In this document: piece after piece, positions 34,701-45,979 of the stretch
How positions within the stretch are numbered: the first letter of the stretch is position 1
How the letters are laid out: each line of letters starts with the position of its first letter
Source of the DNA: Glycine soja
Taxonomy: Eukaryota; Streptophyta; Magnoliopsida; Fabales; Fabaceae
Assembly (NCBI RefSeq): GCF_004193775.1
Contig: NC_041008.1
Coordinates: forward strand, 13,659,731-13,723,730
Direction: 5' to 3'
DNA length: 64,000 nucleotides
Translations under genes and position numbers: made by a program
Notes under the pieces: model-generated
Told to the model about the DNA's origin: nothing
Seen by the model: the letters and a program-made list of their open reading frames with translations, nothing else
Databases searched by the model: none

Positions 34701-37700
34701 TGTTAAATCCTAATCGAATTAAATTAAACAGGAAGTTTTAACATGACAATATTTTCTTAAGAACATATAACTTGAAGATAAAATCCGTAAAAGAGTAAGC
34801 CATCTCTCAAATAAAAGGAAATTCCAAAACTTATGAGCATAACATAAAAATCTGTAAATAACACAACAATCCTCAGTGCTGCTTCATTCTACATTGGTAT
34901 GCTAATTGTTAAATAATTGAAAACATTTTCCTTACTATAAGCCACCTTTCTACCAACATCTAAATAAAACTTTCCATGCTCCTTAAAAATAAGTTCTTGA
35001 ATCTCCAAAAAATCAGGGAATTGAAGCAGGGCAATAGGGCTCATTAATGATAGTCAGGGCCCTGAGGGCAGATGATTTTAAGAAATTATTTGCCGAATCT
35101 CACACATACTGCATAATTTATACATTACTTTCCTGTAATTTGCGTATTGATACTAACTTTTTTCACAAAGTAAACAGCATGGTGTCTGGCACTTCAAAAA
35201 TCTGGCAATGTAAGGCAATAAAAATAACTAAATCCAGAAAACTAAGAAGCTCGAAGGGAATTATACATACGAACTTGAGGGGAAAAAAAGATTCAGGAAA
35301 AAGAACAATCTTTAATAAATAAATATTAAAACACAAACTCAATTAAATAAAAAAACTGCTAGAAAGAAGTGTGTCATTTGATGTATCCCAGCGCTATTAA
35401 CAGTTAAAAGTTGAAACTCAAATAACTAGTTGCTTTATGTTTTAGGTAGATTTATGTATCATAAAAATGTATAAAGAATGAAGAAGGAAGTCCAAAATGC
35501 TTAAACAAAATGACATATAATTTTAAATTCATCCTATAGCCATGCACGGCCCCACATATGTGTCTAGAACAGCATACCTTTACACATGAGATCCCAATAA
35601 CAGGAATGAAATGTTAAACCAAGAATGTGAATGAAATAACTCTACAATTTTAATTGTCATGTGCATATAATTCCTAATCTAAAATTATTTATTTCTTTCC
35701 TTCTCTAAAAAATATTTATGATACATTCTTCAAGGGCAACAGCTACATAAATCATACAACAAGCCTGATCTTCAGTGCAATATACCATGACTATCCACAA
35801 TCCAAATATCCTATTATCTTTTAAACTAGGTTTTCAAGAATATATATGACCAAGTGTATGCATTTTAGATATTTGAACTAGCTGAAAAGTGAAAACAAAT
35901 AGGGAACAAATAGTTTCCAAAGCTAACAGGTAAGAAATATTCTATATTAATTCATAGTTCAAACATAAGTCATAGGGAAAATATTAATCTTTAAGTGGTA
36001 GCTCAAACTAGACAAAGGAAAATTTGGGTACTACTTTCAGACAGTTCAATTTTAAGAAGAAAACCCAAAATATTTCATATTTAAGTTACAAAATGTTAAC
36101 CAGATCACTAGAAGTGGAATAAACCACCATGTCAAGCTAGAAATCAACATAAGCAACAATGCAATCGTTAGATAATATTTGGTAATCCAAGACTTACCAG
36201 TGAAAGTGGAAATGCAGCAAGTAGTGAACGAGGAAGTGCTGAGGTGAAGTACCAATGGAAAGCATGTGTCTAACAAAAATATTATCAAGGAACATAATAA
36301 TTTATCAAATACAAATACGACAATGTTATCAAAGGCAACAGACAATATGCAGATTTTAGATGATGTCATGATAATAGTGCAGCATGCCTTGTCCATGGGC
36401 AAAACAGAGAGAAAATTCACAATGATCAATGAAGATTACAAGTATTAGCCAACATCCAAACCCTAATCCCAATACACCAAAATCCTTGTTGCAGAAATTT
36501 ACTAATTCCTCCATTTCATATTAATTATCTTTTAAGGTAATGCACACTTCTTAAGAAAATTATTAGTTACACAAATTACTATGATAAGATAACTTTCTTT
36601 GAGAAAACTACCCTTATTTAAAGAGTTAGAATGTATTTGCGAATTCATTCAAGTATTAAGGTGAGATACCCATAAATGAGGGTATTGATGGAAAAAAAAG
36701 TAAATAACGCTTTCCTGATTTTCTAAAAGTGACAAATATTTTGAAACTAACTAAAATACCCAAAGAGCCATATAATATGAGACAAAGGAAGTACAAATCT
36801 CTTTGAAAAATCCTTCTTGGGTCACATAAATGGCTTTCAAAGGCAGCCAGCACATAATTAGATACAATTCAGTACTCACTTCAAAACAAAGATCCGAGTA
36901 ATCCCAGGATTTCCAAAAGAAGTAGAAAAGGATTACCACCCAAAGGAACTCCGAATTATGTGAAGGGGCACTGTAAAGTTTCACAACATCCAGAGAAGCA
37001 ATGGAAGAAAGAACATAGCTATTCACAATTAAACCAGCCAAATCACTCTTAGAAAAATTAACCTTAAAATCAAAGATAGCTTCCAAAAAATTAATAGAAA
37101 GAACATTCACAAAGGTATCATTATCCTCTAAAAAGTGAATTATCAGCAAACTTAAGATGAAGACCATAACCTCCTCTAAATGGTAAACCAACTTTAATAA
37201 TATCTCTATCCACATACAGCAATTGAAACTATTCAATTCAGAAGATCAACCACTAAAGTGAACAAGAAAGGTAACAAAAGATCCCATCTAGTAACTCCTT
37301 GCTAAAATAGGACTTAGCCTCATCATTCAGTCATATAAAAGGTAGCAAACAAAGGCCTGTTTGGTTAAAACGTCATATGCTTTCACAAATTAATACCTCT
37401 ATTTTCACTTTGTTTCCTGTTTTCAATGATTTATACAAGAAATAGTGAAAAGGGGTTTTTGTTCTCTTTTTTCCTGTACAAACAAATGTTTGGAAGGAGG
37501 AAAGAAAGTGAAAACAAGGTGGGATTTTTGCAATTATTTGTGAAAACTAAAAATGTTTTTTCAAACCAAACAGAACCAGAAGAAAATTTAAAATACCCTG
37601 GTCATGAAATATGTATAACATGTATTTTCATATTCTACAGCTATACAGTTGTTCAATATAAACTTGGTGCAGGATACTCCCCATTCAGAGCTCTTGTTTA

Positions 37701-40700
37701 GTACAGAGTTAAACCAAAAGACTTCAAATTCAGGCCACAATAATCTTTTCCACATAATTGAATCAACCAATATGGTTAGACCTGTAATCAGAAGAGCATA
37801 ATGTTATAATCATATTTTAACAATAGCATCTTATCATGCATAAAATTTTATTTTCATTTAAATAACAGATTAAATTTAAAATAAAAAAGTATATGTCACC
37901 AACCTATGCAGAAGAGAGCCATCCCAGTGCAGTGTTTTAGAGCACCCCACACAGAAACTTTTTTTGTCTTCCCTTCAAGAGATGAATTTTATTAGGCACA
38001 AAGCATGATCATGTTACCATAAGATTGGGATTTTCAGAATAAATTTTCAATTTTATAATAATTATCAAAATTGCGAGGTCAGAAAATGAGGATAAGAAAA
38101 TTCATCAAACAGAACAATTAACTTCAGATGCCAAAAATAATAAACATTGTTCTCCAAAGATTTGATAACGACACAAGCATAATTAACACAATGAAGTTCT
38201 ATGTTTAAATGTTAAATATAAATTAGAGAGTCAATAGGGTCATACAAATTGGATTAGAACCGTTGCCACAACAGCTTACAGATGTCAGATTACATTCCTA
38301 GCTAATAGTAGTTTAGGAATCCATTTCACTTTTTTCGCTCCAATTCATCCCATGTTATTTAATATCTCCTAACTATTAGCTTTTATATCTGTTGCCAGCT
38401 AACTAATTATTAGGTCCTTAATTTTATAGAGTAATTTTACAAAATATATTCTGTATATATTCAAAACAAAGTGACATAAAAATATATATCAATAAAATTT
38501 CTTCTCTGTTTTTACAGAAAACGTGATCTTCATTTCATTGCCAAGATATTGACATCAGAAGTCCAAAGCTGATATGGAATAAATATATTCCAGTACCATG
38601 AAATACCTACTGTTTCTTTATTACAATACTCTTACACTTGACTTGTTAAACGTAAAGCATAACATTATGAAAGGCAAGATAAAGAATAGGATGTAATAGT
38701 TTAATAGACACAGAGAGTGGTGTTAGAAAATAAGAAATTCGAGCACCGAACAGAAAATAACGAGCATCGCCAGATTTTTCCTTTTCTTTTTAAATATATA
38801 GAAGAAAGTGTATCAGGAAAACAAGAACAGGTACAAGTAGGGGGAAGCATCATTAATCATTAGATATCCTCCAAACCAAACAAATTAAAGAATTGACAAG
38901 CTCTCTATCAGTAGCTCAAGAATTTAAGGAGAAAACGAAAAAATGAAAAGCAAGTTACAGAAAAGCACAACGTACCAAAAGAAGTTGCAGCCCAATAGGG
39001 CAAAGAAGCAACAGCATGTCACATCTGAATACAGTTGTAGTAAAAATCTGATAATCCAAAAGGGCCAAGAGATTATTTCAGAAAAGGCAAAACATATCAA
39101 GCATACTATGATATTGAGAATTAAAAGGGCCAACTAATTAACGAAACCATTCTAGGCATCAACAGTAAAAGGAGTATAGTCCCCTTTCCCCCTTTCTCAC
39201 TGTGTGTGTGTGTATGAAAAGATGATATATTAAACTAGTAGAAACATTAAAAAAAATCACTTTCATAAATTGATTTAATTTCAAACTTATTGACAACAAA
39301 ACGATGCTAAACTATGTACCCAAAAAAAACATACTAAATTCTATGATTTTAAATAAATAATATAAAGAGTAAGTGAGCTATTTAACATATTATAAAAGCT
39401 TGATGACTTGAATCAAGAATGTTATGCACATTGTAAACCCACATCTAGTTCAAGTTTAAAAAAATATTTCAGGAAGGTTATAATCCCTGATAATTCAGTA
39501 TTCTCGTGTTTCAGTCGAAGACATTCTGAGTGAGGGAGGGAGGTGGGTTTTGTTTCATTATTGAGAATGAAATGCATAGAGAGACATCATTGATCACCCC
39601 TTACCACTTACCCTCCACTCTAACCACACACCACTGACACTGCACTACTGTCATCACACTGCATCTTACACTACTCTAACAACCCTCTTTAGGAGGTCAT
39701 GAATTTTTCTCTCAAAGTTGATTAGGAGCAAAAATATCATATATATACATTCTCACAAGATATTCTTGCCCTTGCAAGTTTCCAAAAAAATGTAAATGCC
39801 ATGTACAGTCCACTTTTATCGCCCATAAAATATTATAAAATTGCGGATAAATTTTATTTTTCCCTCTATTCTGGTCAAAATGGACCAAGAACATTTCATT
39901 CTCACCTTAATTGTACCTTCTTTCTTTCTAATTTTCCTTTCCTTTAAAAAAGTTGGGGCTAAGAAGTTGCATATATTTATATGCTTAAGAAGTTAATTTC
40001 AAAATCTCTTTCATTAAATTATAAGCTATTAACTGAACTTTGCAGCATATGCAAAAGAAGGAGTCATTTAGTTGTGCAAGAGACTCCATACATAGAAAAT
40101 CAAATCAAGGGCATTGAATTTGTCTCTGAGATCAGAATCATAAACATAGATGCCGATAGACCCTACTAAATAATAATCATCGGGAGGTAACCAATACTGC
40201 CTCCATGGAATTCACATGTGTTATTACACGGGCAACTAGTTCACATTCACACATACACATTACACATACAAATGAGAATTAAGAAATTTTGTTAATCTAA
40301 CAGAATAGGTTCAGAATCAAAAATTAAGGAAATAGAATCCATGTAACTGGCCCCACCTAATGGAACAAGGCTTTGTAGTTGTAAACTTGATAATATAAGA
40401 AGTTGAACTTTTCTTTTTTAAAATTTAAAAATAGCAATTTTACTCTAAAAGACTAGTTTAAAAAACTAATTCTGGCACGGAATATTTAATCACAATATTC
40501 TGGATTACCAAAATATGTATATTATATGAAGTGAAAAAAAAAATACATAAGGGCTTATAACATTCAAAAGAAAAAATTTGTATTGAGATGAACCTGAAAT
40601 AAAACCACAACATACATACCAGAGAGTTTAGAGCTGCATAAAAACGTCCCCTGAACCAGTATCCATATGCCAAATTCACTGCAAAATAAATCAAGAGAAA

Positions 40701-43700
40701 ATACAGCACCATGACATTGAGTAGCAAGCGAGAAAAATCCCTTATAAAATTGTAGATACAAATTTGACGGATAATTAAATAAGGGCTAAAATATAAAATT
40801 CAATTAATTAATGCAACAAAAAAATTTCTTTAATAATTTATAAAACAACAAAAACACTATCAGGAATATTAAAAAGCAAAACAAGCTAGGTAGTTACCTA
40901 GGCCCAGAGCAAGAATGTTGGGAAGTGGACGGGTACAATAGAACAGAAAATGAAATTGAGTTGCAGTTAATATCACAAAGAAGGCTTCTACTTGATGCCC
41001 AAATTTATTCCTTATCTGCATAGCAAAGATCATTTAATAGAATGATAAGAAAAGAAAGTTTATTGCTTCCTTGGGAAACTTGGAACAATTCTACAATGCT
41101 CTCAAATTTGGTGCCATGCACCCTTTAGATTAATTTTTTCTCTCAATATTTTACCAGTTTCATCCTTTTCAAAAGTTTTAATCAATGCTCAAAGTTTTTC
41201 CAATGCTGGCAGGCACGACAAGGTGAAGGAGGCACATGCGCCAGTCCATCGGTGACACCTAGTTAAGCTTTTTGAGAGATGAACTAGGACAGCACAGATA
41301 AAAGATATGCTACCTACATAACCAAAATTTTTGCCATTGCTTGAGAAGGTTCGACCCCATTTGAGTTCCTCAATAAATTTTCCAATTTACTCCTTTGTTT
41401 TGATTAATCTCTTTCTCATAGTCATGAAGCTCAATAAAGCTCTGGTGAAGCTTTAGTCTTTACAGAACATTTTCATAATTTTAAAATTTTTAACACTACA
41501 TCCCTCATAAATTGAGATAAATTATCTCAACTGTTGAATTATTATTTTTATTTGATCAACAGTTAAAACATCTTTGTGCATCCATGCACCAAATATACAA
41601 GGGTGCAAGATAGAAAAGTCTTGAAACTTGAGCTTTAATTGGATAGGTACAATATCAGAGAGTTGAATAAACACTTATTGGGAAAACCCAAGTCCCACAT
41701 TGGCTAGAGATAAGACAAAGATAGAATATATAAGTAGCGGACAACTCTCACCTCATGAGCTAGTTTTCAGGGATGAGTTAGGCTCAAACCCACATTCTAA
41801 GATAGTATCAAAGTCTATCCTAGATCCATTAATGGGCCGCCCACCATACTATCCACACACCAAGCCCAAAGTGTTTGGGCGGGAAGGGATGTATCGGAAA
41901 AAATCCAAGTCCCACATTGATTAGAGACAAGGCAAAGATAGAATATACAAGTGGGGGACAACCCTCACCCCATGAGCTAACTTTTGAGGTTGAGTTAGGC
42001 CCAAATCCACATTCTAAACACTAGTCCATAAATAAGTAAAAAAATAAATAAATTTACTTGCTTTGAGTCTTCTTTATTGATGATCCAAAGGTACATACCT
42101 GATGTCGAAAAAATCTTAGTGTGTATAGTATTATGCACCCTAGGGCCATCCAAACTAGACATCAACAATAAGACATATTAATGTACTTTCCACCACATTC
42201 TCAATTAACAGAGAGCACAGGAGAACATAAATTGACACCATCATCTTGGTAATTTTAAGCATTTTGACATGGTATATGATTAAAAACTCTGCTATGAATT
42301 GTAAATTACTAGATTTGATCAGTCAATTCAATTATTTACATATAACACAGACATTTGCCTGCAATAAATGCTTGTGAAACTAACATAATGATGCAAAACA
42401 ACATAGACCAATGACTCAGTGAAACAAGTACATTATCAGAATTATTTTTTGAGCTTTTGTTTTCCAGCTAAAGACAGTGTTATAGACTTTAAACTTCTAG
42501 TGTGATTGGTTTCTTATCTGTACAAATTCTCAGGCATCCAAACAAAAGAGTAATAACTAGATACTTCTTGGCATATGTACGTCAGGCTCCTCCCAACAAA
42601 AAAAAAACACACATTTGATCATTAGCGCCAATCTTTCTTTCAATTTAAACCAAAGGAAAGGAGAAATCCAGAGGGAAAAAAAAAGAAGACAAAAACAGCA
42701 TTCTCTGAAATGAGGAAAACTAAAATAACCAAAAACCAATATGCAATGATTGTCAAGTATGAAAGAAGGATACCTATGAGAAGAGCATAAAACTTCGGCA
42801 AATGCAGCAAATTTGCAGTTAACACAAACGGTGCTGCAATTAATGACACAAGCAAAGCACCTAAAACAAAATAACAATAACCCAATTAGATAACATATAA
42901 TTATATAACAAAAAGAGAAGTGCTACACTAGCACACACCATCTTATACTGAGGAGGCATGGCCATTTCAAAAAACGCATTCTAAACAATCCAACTGAACA
43001 TCATCACGGTTAAATTTCCAGCACTAAAAACTAAACAAACTTGAATAACAGTCGTAACACATGCTAGTCACAAATCACAATCTCAAAGATTATTAAATGG
43101 ATTCATTCATTCACATCAGGCACACAAGCAACGCAACTGTATAAACGAGTCCATAATCCTTATTTGCTTAATTCTTCACAAAGTAAATTATTATTTTCCA
43201 TAATAAATCACAGAGACCTGATTAGTGCTAAATACGAAAGCATAAACCAAAAAAAAACTTGATGAATAAATAAAAATACACATTTTGAGAGAAAATGGCT
43301 ACAAAATACAAAAAACTTAACAAGGAAAGTGCGAGGAACCACCCCAGGGAATTCCAGATGATCATACTATTAAAAGAAACATTAAAAGAAATGATCAGTT
43401 ATATACAAAATACAATAAACTATCAATTAATAAAAAATAAATAAAATAGCAAAGATACAAAGACAACTCACATTGTCTAAATTCAGCCGGTGATAGAGAA
43501 TATCGTGCATTGCCTTTAGGAAACACAAATGAATTATAATTTAATAAATAAATAAATAAGCAAAGAGAGGGAGAGAGAGAGGGAGAGAGAGAGAGAGAGA
43601 GAGACCTGAACGTTGAAACTCTCTTCGACCTTAGTGTAAGGCACGGTGAGTACGTAGAAAGCAGCGATTGATCCCAACAGAAAATCGTAACCATTTCGTT

Positions 43701-43734
43701 GCAGAAAAGTCTCCGATTTGGAATTGGAAGCCAT
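28748..43734 (-). CDS. ALG12: ALG12-type alpha-1,6-mannosyltransferase (GT22), 18 recognisable exons
   Basis: Exons: 43734-43606, 43513-43472, 43366-43321, 42860-42774, 42154-42099, 41015-40898, 40678-40620, 39047-38976, 37967-37904, 37781-37678, 36269-36198, 34334-34248, 34155-34088, 32616-32548, 32471-32389, 31000-30904, 29014-28921, 28828-28748. Sum 1428 nt, 475 residues; Arabidopsis ALG12 has about 497. Blocks in order: YTKVEESFN (lumenal acidic motif), [67 protein letters not shown] (GT22 hallmark, ~309-318), [45 protein letters not shown]. Known: multispanning ER enzyme adding the eighth mannose to the dolichol-linked N-glycan precursor. Odd: the exon starting YSKEE (~22 residues) is not found, though its neighbours join in frame, and exon 3 lacks a GT donor in the needed phase. 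Function of this copy is uncertain. Confidence 0.85.
29014..30904 (-). other. Interval where one ALG12 exon is expected but not found
   Basis: The exon ending at 30904 finishes ...FPW in phase 2, and the next recognisable exon starts at 29014 in phase 2 with [10 protein letters not shown]. Family members have about 22 residues here, beginning YSKEE and ending near FTYLI. I read this interval on the minus strand and did not find them. A stretch at about 30395-30505, open after an AG ([12 protein letters not shown]), has the wrong end phase. Confidence 0.55.
29200..29530. repeat. Dispersed repeat fragment in an ALG12 intron
   Basis: Two similar phrases, GTAATATAAAATCATCATGC near 29240 and GTAATATAAAACTATTCATG near 29463, flank GGGATTGCACACTATCCACG-type sequence reminiscent of small LTR elements. 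The borders are not resolved. Confidence 0.35.
31500..31930 (-). pseudogene. Copia polyprotein RNase H-end relic in an ALG12 intron
   Basis: The minus strand carries decayed versions of the Copia C-terminal motifs: YCDN...[14 protein letters not shown], then a segment equal to the ADIFTK region with stops and shifts. Known: these motifs close the RNase H domain of Copia Pol. No LTR is visible nearby, and it is heavily mutated. Confidence 0.6.
33133..33232. repeat. Two-copy 45-bp tandem repeat in an ALG12 intron
   Basis: AGTAGGTTAAGG at 33133 recurs at 33178, each followed by TTTTCTGT...GTCATATTGAATT. Confidence 0.7.
36503..36793. mobile_element. Stowaway-type (Tc1/mariner) MITE in an ALG12 intron
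   Basis: The left end reads TAATTCCTCCATTTCATATT and the right end is its imperfect complement, ATATGAGACAAAGGAAGTA. A TA dinucleotide lies at each border. This is a degenerate form of the CTCCCTCCGTTTCA terminal repeat of Stowaway elements, and the size (~290 bp) fits. Confidence 0.7.
36840..37320 (-). pseudogene. LINE (L1-type) reverse transcriptase relic in an ALG12 intron
   Basis: On the minus strand, over broken frames, [19 protein letters not shown] matches the QGDPLSPYLF block. FADNSLF stands where the catalytic FADD is expected, and [13 protein letters not shown] matches the SGLKVN-KS block. These three blocks are in the right order for an L1 reverse transcriptase palm. The replacement at the aspartate pair and the frame breaks show that it is dead. 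Confidence 0.65.
37356..37573. mobile_element. Short inverted-repeat MITE in an ALG12 intron
   Basis: CCTGTTTGGTT at the left and AACCAAACAG at the right are inverse complements about 218 bp apart. CTGTTTGGTT is a frequent MITE terminus. No certain target duplication was found. Confidence 0.5.
41675..42018 (+). mobile_element. TRIM-like element in an ALG12 intron
   Basis: Two direct repeats of ~126 bp (41675-41800 and 41890-42018) begin near GGAAAA and CCAAGTCCCACATTG and end CACATTCTAA. They flank an 89-bp interior. Directly after the first repeat AGTATCAAAGTC resembles the Met-tRNA primer site, and GGGCGGGAAGGGA before the second is a polypurine tract. AACAC stands before the element and again at its end, and may be the 5-bp target duplication. 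This is the layout of a terminal-repeat retrotransposon in miniature. Confidence 0.75.
43565..43605. repeat. (GA)n microsatellite at the ALG12 exon 1 donor
   Basis: On the coding (minus) strand the first intron starts with GT followed at once by a (CT)n run, so the splice donor is embedded in the microsatellite. Confidence 0.9.
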
Positions 43735-45590
43735 TGTTGAGTGGTTTGTTGCAGAGTGCGTGCAGAATGACAGAGACGCTACAAAAACATGAAATGGGCT
43801 TCGTGAGCCTTACAGAAGCAGGAATTTGGAAAAACCAAACACTCTTATAGATATCTTATACCGATTGATAAAAATATATTTGATGAAATAATTTAAAATT
43901 AATAGACTATGCACATATCAAATTTGAGACTTTCACATTATTATTATTAACCTCTAACCAATCAAGTTAATAAATTAATTATATTAAAAAAAGCAATTAA
44001 CATTGTTATATATAATAATAAAATTTCTAATGTATATTTAATATATATATAAGTTTATATAATAAATTTTATAATAATTAATTTTGATCTAATAATATAT
44101 TTTATTACACAACGTTAATTATTTCTTAACATAATTAACTTATTAACTCAATTGATTAGAGCATCATGCTAATAACTAAAAGTCACATGTTTGAAACATA
44201 CGTCATTAATTTTAAATTATTTCGTAAAATATATTTTCAAACAATATGTAAGGTTAATTCATATAATTTGGCATTCATTTACAAGCTGTTTTGGTCATCC
44301 TGTTTAAACAAACTCTTTTTTTTTTTTCTTCTTCTTAATCATACTACTTTTTGATAAAATTGGATCATTTTAATATTTTATCATATCATCTTAAATGTCA
44401 ATATGATATGGCGATAAAGTAATTTTTTATTAAATATTTATATAAAAATATTTTACATTGATAATATATATAATTAAACTCTAAAAAAAGTAGAAATCAA
44501 ACCTATCTAAACAAAACTCTCTTTAAAACCAAAGGAATGGTGCACTAGTATAAGGTTTCATTCTGTTCATATGTAGAGGAATGATCTATTTAGTGAGAGA
44601 ATTTGTGTTCAATTTTCACCTTGTGTGAAATTTCATTAGGCTAGCAATAACCACGCATCATGAGTGAGAATAATATTTGACCAAGTGGATTAGGAGTAGG
44701 GGTGGATACATGGACCGGTCTGATCCGTTTAAGATCCAGGGCACAAATCTTGCACTTTAGATGAGTCAAATAAGCTCAACTCACAAAATAAATGGACTTT
44801 TTTCAATGTTCGTATCCAGCCCACAAAAACCCATGGATAAACGGATTGATATGTAGGCCCAAATAGTATTTGACAAAAATATTTTTATAAAAAAAATACT
44901 TTAAAGCAGTGAAAAATGTATAAAGTTAGAAGAAGAAAAAATGGACTTCATTTTTTAGCTAAAATCTATCACACTAAAATATGCTAACATTTTAAACATA
45001 ATAGATTAACAATAACAAGCTAAATTAAAGATTAACATCTTAACATAAGAAATTAATAATACTTGTATATTGGACTAAGGCATGTTTATATGGGTAGTCC
45101 ACGAATAAAGCCTATCAAGTCCGCATGCTTAACGGCTTAGACTCAAAAACTTGATATAATTGTGTGAACTTTAAAAAAAAAAAAAAAGAGGCTTGTTATT
45201 TGCAAGGTCCGCAAACTTAATGAGCCGATATGTGAATCTTGACCCAAGAAAAAAAAATCTTTCAATTCCTCTTTATTTAGAAAATTCTCTTTTATGCTTA
45301 TATATGAGAAACTATAGGTTTAGAGATCCTACATTTAAGCTATATAATTTATTGATGAATTTGTTTTGAATTTGTATTTTGTTAGATTGGGGTGGTTGTG
45401 ACTTTTTAATTTTTGGTCTTTAAATGCAATTTTCAAAACAAAACACGTTTGGTAAAAATGGAACTAAAATGGTTCTTAAATAATTTTCGAAATATTTTTA
45501 CACTCATTTTCAAATCTAGAAAAAAAAATTGTGAATTTGATTTAGTTTTAAAAAAACACATGTTTCCCACATTTGACAATTGTATTTTTT
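43735..45590. other. AT-rich region upstream of ALG12, with a possible hAT-like remnant
   Basis: The 5' flank of the minus-strand gene starts here; no clear TATA box. From about 44694 (AGGGGTGGATACATGGACCG) to about 45250 (GAGCCGATATGTGAATCTTG) the composition changes, and words such as CCCATGGATAAACGGATT suggest a hAT-type nonautonomous element. Its ends could not be paired. Confidence 0.35.
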
Positions 45591-45596
45591 TGTTGC

Positions 45597-45960
45597 CACC
45601 ACTACTATCATCATTACCACCACCATTGCTACTGCCAATGCCACTATACTGCCACCGCCATCACAACTACCACACCATCATTAGCATCGTCATTGTCACA
45701 ACCACCACCAACAACAACAACACCAATATCACCTTTGTTGTCACCACCACAACCACGACTAACATTGTCGCAACACCACCATCATTGGCTGCCAACACCA
45801 ACACCAACACCAACACCATCATCATCATTGTCACCGATATTACTACTACCACCAATGCCACCACCATCACCATTGTCGGCACTACCACCCCTGTCATCGT
45901 CACTATCACCACCATCATTGTCACCACCGCTACCACCTGTCACCGCCACTACCAACAACA
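45597..45960. repeat. CCA/CAC-rich low-complexity tract
   Basis: Over 360 bp consist mainly of degenerate ACC, CAT and CAC triplets. Long open frames on both strands (poly-Thr, poly-Pro/Ser/His, poly-Val) come from the triplet bias and are not genes. Confidence 0.85.
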
Positions 45961-45979
45961 TTAATGGTTTGGTTTGCTA

